DNA of 64,000 nucleotides from Corynespora cassiicola (lineage: Eukaryota; Ascomycota; Dothideomycetes; Pleosporales; Corynesporascaceae): positions 434,001 to 498,000 of the forward strand of contig JAEUWY010000010.1 in NCBI GenBank assembly GCA_022059125.1, in the 5' to 3' direction. Position numbers and translations under genes: made by a program. The notes below the pieces were generated by a model. The model saw only the letters and a program-made list of their open reading frames with translations, searched no databases and was not told where the DNA came from. Below, in pieces: positions 59,496-64,000 of this stretch; position 1 is the stretch's first letter, and every line of letters begins with the position of its first letter.

Positions 59496-60925
59496 TATAA
59501 CAAACTTTATTTGTATAAAGTCTGATTTTCTTTTTTAAGTATTACGCACGTAATTTTAACTTCTTACTAAACTTTAATTTTAATTTTTAATATTTAGCTA
59601 TTTAAATTTTTTATTTTTTTATAATTAAAATAGTGTTAAGCTAAACTAAAAATAAAAAGTTTAAAAAAAATATAAAAAAAATATACTATTTTTAAATAGT
59701 TTTATAATTTAAAAAAATTTTTATATAAAGCTTATAAATTCTAATTTATAATTATTTTTTAGTTTTATAAATTTTTATTTTAAGTAGTATTTAAACTATA
59801 TTAAAAATAAGTTGCTTTATATTTTTATATTATATTTTTAAAAGATTTTTTACTAATAACAGCTTAAAAATATTATTTTTTTATTTACTATAAAATAAAT
59901 ATAATTTAATAGTATACGTATTAGATTAGGTTTATTCTAAATTACTATATATATTTTTAATTTTTAATAACTAAAATTTTTAAATTTAAAACTTCTGCTT
60001 TTATATAAATTAAATTATTTTTAGAAAAAAAAGTATTATATACTATAATAAAAACTAAATAACTATTAAAAACTTACTAAAATTAATTCTAACTATTAAT
60101 ATTTAGTATTATATACTTTTTAAATATTTTTATAGAAAAAACTATTTAAAAATTAAACTAGCTATAAAAATAGTTTTAATTTTCTAATAATAATTAAAAA
60201 TTTACTAAATTTTTATACTAATTTAATGATAATAATTTTTATTTTATACTTATAAAAATAAAAATTTTATAATTATAAATTAAAATATTAAAACTTAAAA
60301 CTGTTATTACAGATTTTTTTTTAAAATAAAAAATAACTAAAAGTATTAATATATACTACGGGCGAGTCGGTTAATAGGTCAGTCAGTTACTTTTATTAGA
60401 ACTATACTAAAGTACTTTTTTTATACTAATATTTTAATAATAATTTATGATTAATATATTTTAGAAAGCTTAAGTACAGCTTACGCTTTAAACTTTTAAA
60501 TAAAATATAAATTTTTTTTAGTAATATACTATAGCTATTTATAAAATATTTTAAAATATACTAAGTGTAAGAATACAGGGCGACTTGTCTCTGATACAGC
60601 TTAGATACTACTTAAAATAAAAGTTTACAGAATTAGAAAATAATTATAAGTTAGAATTTATAAGTTTTATACAAAAAAATATTTCTAAACTACAGAATTA
60701 TCTAGAAATATTATGTTTTTTTATATTTTTTTTAAAAAATTTTTATTTTTAGTTTAGCTTAGTGCTGTTTTAATTATAAAAAAATAAAAAATTTAAATAG
60801 CTAAATATTTAAACTTAAATTAGAGTTAGATTAAAAGTTAAAATTAAAGTTTAGTTAAAAGTTAAAGTTACGTATATAATACTAAAAAGTAAATTTAGAC
60901 TTTATATAAATAAAATTTATTATAT
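59496..60925. mobile_element. RIP-degraded element with ~380-bp inverted repeats
   Basis: The left arm (about 59496-59870) and right arm (about 60530-60925) are reverse complements apart from transitions and small gaps. For example ACTTGTCTCTGATACAGCTT (60583-60602) corresponds to ACTTATTTTTAATATAGTTT on the complement of 59793-59812; all six differences are C-to-T or G-to-A toward the left arm. Outside, similarity ends near 59496 and 60925. About 660 bp of AT-rich DNA lies between the arms, without a readable transposase. It could be a TIR transposon, a foldback element or two inverted copies of one repeat. Confidence 0.65.
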
Positions 60926-61081
60926 TTTTTTTTTTTTAGTAGACAGATTATTCTAATTTATTTTAAGTTTATAGTTTATTTAAAAAAAACGTAAATATTT
61001 TTTATTAAAAGTAAAGTATTTTATTTTATTATTTTTTTTTTTTTTTATATTTTATAGAAAGAAGCGTTACGCGTTTACGTA

Positions 61082-61118
61082 ACTAGCTAAATATTTAAAA
61101 TATTACTATTTAGCTAGT
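61082..61118. repeat. Short inverted repeat inside the AT-rich block
   Basis: ACTAGCTAAATA at 61082-61093 and its exact complement at 61107-61118, 13 bp apart. Given the base composition this may be chance. Confidence 0.3.
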
Positions 61119-64000
61119 ATAAATTTAGTACTTTTTACTTTTTTTTTTTTTTTTTAACTATTATATTCTGTAAGTAGTCTGTTCTAATTCTAATATTTAA
61201 ATTAACTTATTTTTAAAGCTTCTAACTATTTTAACAGCTCTGCTTTACTATACTTATTTTAGTTTTATTTAGTACTTTATTAGTAGTTTATTATAAAATA
61301 TATTTACACGTCTGTCGCGCTTTAGCTAAAAAAAATATTATTAATTTTAAATTTAAATTAGTTTTAAGTAAAAAGTGTAAATACTACACAGCTTAAAAAA
61401 GCTTTTATAAATTAGTATATATCTAATTTAGAGCGCTTTCTAAATAGTTAACTAACACTTTATTTTTAAATTTTAGAATACTATATTAATAAATATAAAA
61501 TATTAGTATAAACTGTAAGTAACTAAAAAAAAAATTTAAACTATATTTTATTTTTTACTACTGTAAAAATTACAGCTAAAATAGTTTTAGTAGTAGTTTA
61601 AATAGCTAAAGCAGAGTTAGAGCGTATATAAATAAAAAAAGTATTACTAACTATTTATATATTTTTAAAAACAGTTTATAAAAATATAAAAAAAATAAAT
61701 TAAAAGCTAATTAATTTAAAAATAGTTTATTTCTGTAGTCTAATTCGCGTAAATTAAAAAAAAACTACTAGCTTTACTAAATTTTTTTTAGTAAAATAGT
61801 TTTAGCAGACGGGTAAGTTAACTAAAACTTTAATAAAATTTAATAATAAATTAGAACTAAAAAAATTTAATAATAATATATTTATTTATAATAAAAATAA
61901 AAAAAATTAGCAGTTAGACCGGGGGCGGGTCTAAAATAAATTTTAAATAAATATCTAATAACTATTTTATACCGCTCTATTATTTTATAAATAATCTATA
62001 TTTTTTTTTTATACTTAAAGCTATAAGTTTAGAAACTGAAAAAGTTCTAGCTTATTTAAATATTTATTATAAAATATTTTAAACTTATAAAAAGCGCTTA
62101 TAAAGTTAAATATATTATATTATATAGAATCCGGATTATATCTGATTTAGCTTATTTAGTACTTTAGTAATAAACGTACTAGTTTACTAGTAAAAATATT
62201 TTTAACTTTCTATTTTTCTATTTTATTAATAAATACTTTAATAAGTTTTAAAGTTTTTTATTTTAAAAATAAATTACTTAAGTTTTTATAAAAAACGTCT
62301 AGTATAAATATATTATAAATTTTTAATTTAAAAAGTAATTTAAAGCAGTATAAGTAGTCTACTTTTTTTATTACTTTAAAAAAACCTATCTACTATTTAA
62401 ACAGCTTTTAGCTTAGTTTTATTAATAATAAGTTTTTAGTTTTTAGATATATTTAATTTCTAATATTTTAATTTATTTAGTAGTAATAAGAATTAACTTA
62501 AACTTATATTTATTTTTAAGCTTTTTTAAAAATTTTTTTTATAATTTTCTATACTTTATATATTTAAAAAGCTAAAGCTAAAGTATTTTAGTAATTTAGC
62601 TTTTTTTAAAGTTTTAAAAGTTTAAATTTTTTTTAATACTAACTCTAATAGAGTTTAGAACTAAATAAAATTTAATATAAAGTTATTTTTAAGTTTATAT
62701 ATAGAAAAGTAAGTTAAGCGTAATTTATTAATAGTAAAAGTTTACTTTAGTTATTCTAATAATAACTTATAAATAGCTTTAGTTTTTAATTAATATATTA
62801 ATTTATAATTTTAGTTTAGTTATTAGTTTTTTTATAGTAAGCGGTAAACAGTTTAACTTTAACGCTAATAATATAATAAAATTTAAACTAGAAACTAAAA
62901 ATAAACTATAGTTTTTAGTTTAATATAATTATTTCTAAAGTATATTTAAATTAGTATATTTACTAAATAAATAGATAAACTATACTACGTGCGTTAGTAT
63001 TTTTATAATATAAAATTAATACAGCTTACTTAGAAAGTTAATTAATAATTACTAAAATTTAATTATAGCTAGCTTTATTACAGAAGAATTCTTTAAAGTC
63101 TATATAAAAGTGTTATATAAAATAATTTAAAATAAAAAAAAAAAAATTTTTCTAATAGAATAAATTTATTTTAAATATACTTATTAATAGGCGAGGCAGT
63201 TTTATACATATTACTTACATAAATTTTTTATACTTTTTTAGTAGTACTTTTAAGCTAATAGTTAGTAAATTTTTATAGCGCTAAAGTATACTAAAAAAAC
63301 TTAGTTATAAGTTTTTTATATTAAGCGTGTAATAAGCGTAGAGTTCTAAAAAATATATAGTTAATATTAGTATAATATAAGTTTATTATATATTTAGTAC
63401 TAGTTAGAAAAGTTTTCGCGTTTTTTTATAAAGCTTAATTAATTTTTTTTTAAAAAAGTATTAATAAATTTAAAAAAGTTAAAATTTATAAAATTTTTTA
63501 GAAATATTATATATACGCGAGCTATATACTTAGTTTAAACTCTAATATATTTTTAAGCTAACTTAGCGTTAATTTAAAAGTTAAAATAATATAGTCTAAT
63601 TAATATATAAAAACAATTATTATACTAAATAATAGAAAAGTTTTTTATATTCTGTTTGCGACAACTAAAAATATCAGTTTTAATATTATTTTTATTTAAA
63701 ATATATTTAATATAAAAGTTAAAAAAATATTAGATTTTTTATTTATTTTACTTATCGCGCGTTAAAAACTTTAGTAGTTATAAAATACTTAAATAATTTA
63801 TAGTTAGAATATATTTAAACTTAATATTTTATAAAAAAAAAATTAGTTTACTATTTTTTAAAAGCAGTAATAATAGTAAAAAGTTTTTTATTATATATTT
63901 TTTAGTTTAGCTTAAAGCTAAATAAAGTTTTACTATAGAAAACGTAAAAGTACTATTTTTTATTAGTATATTACTAAAATTATATATCTGCGATTACGCT

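Larger units (their letters stand above)
59351..64000. repeat. AT-rich, RIP-mutated repetitive DNA (at least 4.65 kb)
   Basis: G plus C falls to roughly a tenth of bases. Remaining C is nearly always followed by T and remaining G nearly always preceded by A, i.e. CpA and TpG are depleted, as expected after repeat-induced point mutation. No frame longer than about 40 codons is found. Small GC islands survive (60358-60390, 60569-60601, 61312-61325, 61916-61933). It probably consists of dead transposons in heterochromatin and continues past the right edge. Confidence 0.9.

Noticed and set aside
59351..64000. Centromere or mitochondrial insertion as explanation of the AT-rich block
   Set aside because: CpA/TpG depletion and transition-only divergence between inverted arms fit RIP better; no mitochondrial gene frame is visible. 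A centromere cannot be excluded from 4.6 kb.

Overview
The window is nuclear DNA of a filamentous ascomycete (Pezizomycotina; a plant-associated Leotiomycete is my best guess from gene content, not proven). The evidence is short 44-126 nt spliceosomal introns with GTRNGT donors and CTRAY branch points, a hybrid histidine kinase, Zn2Cys6, HET, DUF7580 and F-box families, plant cell-wall enzymes, and an AT-rich block with the C-to-T / G-to-A signature of repeat-induced point mutation (RIP). Coordinates given for spliced genes come from reading frames and splice sites read by eye.

Layout. (1) 1-8.6 kb: the 5' part of a type III polyketide synthase runs off the left edge, followed by decayed pieces (a possible SDR fragment and an O-methyltransferase relic) and three consecutive RING-finger genes, the third apparently frameshifted in a run of eight G. 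(2) 8.9-15 kb: a secreted DHH-family exopolyphosphatase, an F-box-like protein, an acidic unknown protein and a C-terminally anchored membrane protein. (3) 15.8-34.4 kb: a carbohydrate/sulfate catabolic region: secreted PL1 pectate lyase, cytosolic sulfatase 1, a broken BTB gene, MFS sugar transporter, sulfatase 2, Zn2Cys6 regulator, GH3-PA14 beta-glucosidase, then a secreted AA9 LPMO. The sulfatases, transporter, regulator and glucosidase look like one gene cluster: import of a sulfated glycoside, desulfation and deglycosylation in the cytosol. Both sulfatase promoters carry the same CGG-N9-CCG element, the type of site a Zn2Cys6 regulator binds. (4) 35.5-51.4 kb: a repeat-rich NPYQ protein, an amidohydrolase/decarboxylase, a PfkB kinase, an extreme Gly/Met protein, a GAF hybrid histidine kinase, an ADP-ribosylglycohydrolase and an epoxide-hydrolase-like protein. 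(5) 51.4-59.35 kb: an allorecognition/immune-type group: a HET gene with an in-frame stop, and a divergent pair made of a C2H2/retropepsin-like protein and a DUF7580 protein. (6) 59.35-64 kb: RIP-degraded AT-rich DNA beginning immediately after the DUF7580 stop codon, including a 1.4-kb element with long inverted repeats.

The most interesting system is the putative sulfated-glycoside utilisation cluster (19.5-33 kb) with its shared promoter element. Next are the immune-type gene group at the edge of the RIP compartment and the cysteine-free Gly/Met protein. Introns here use AAG acceptors unusually often (8 of 38 by my assignment).
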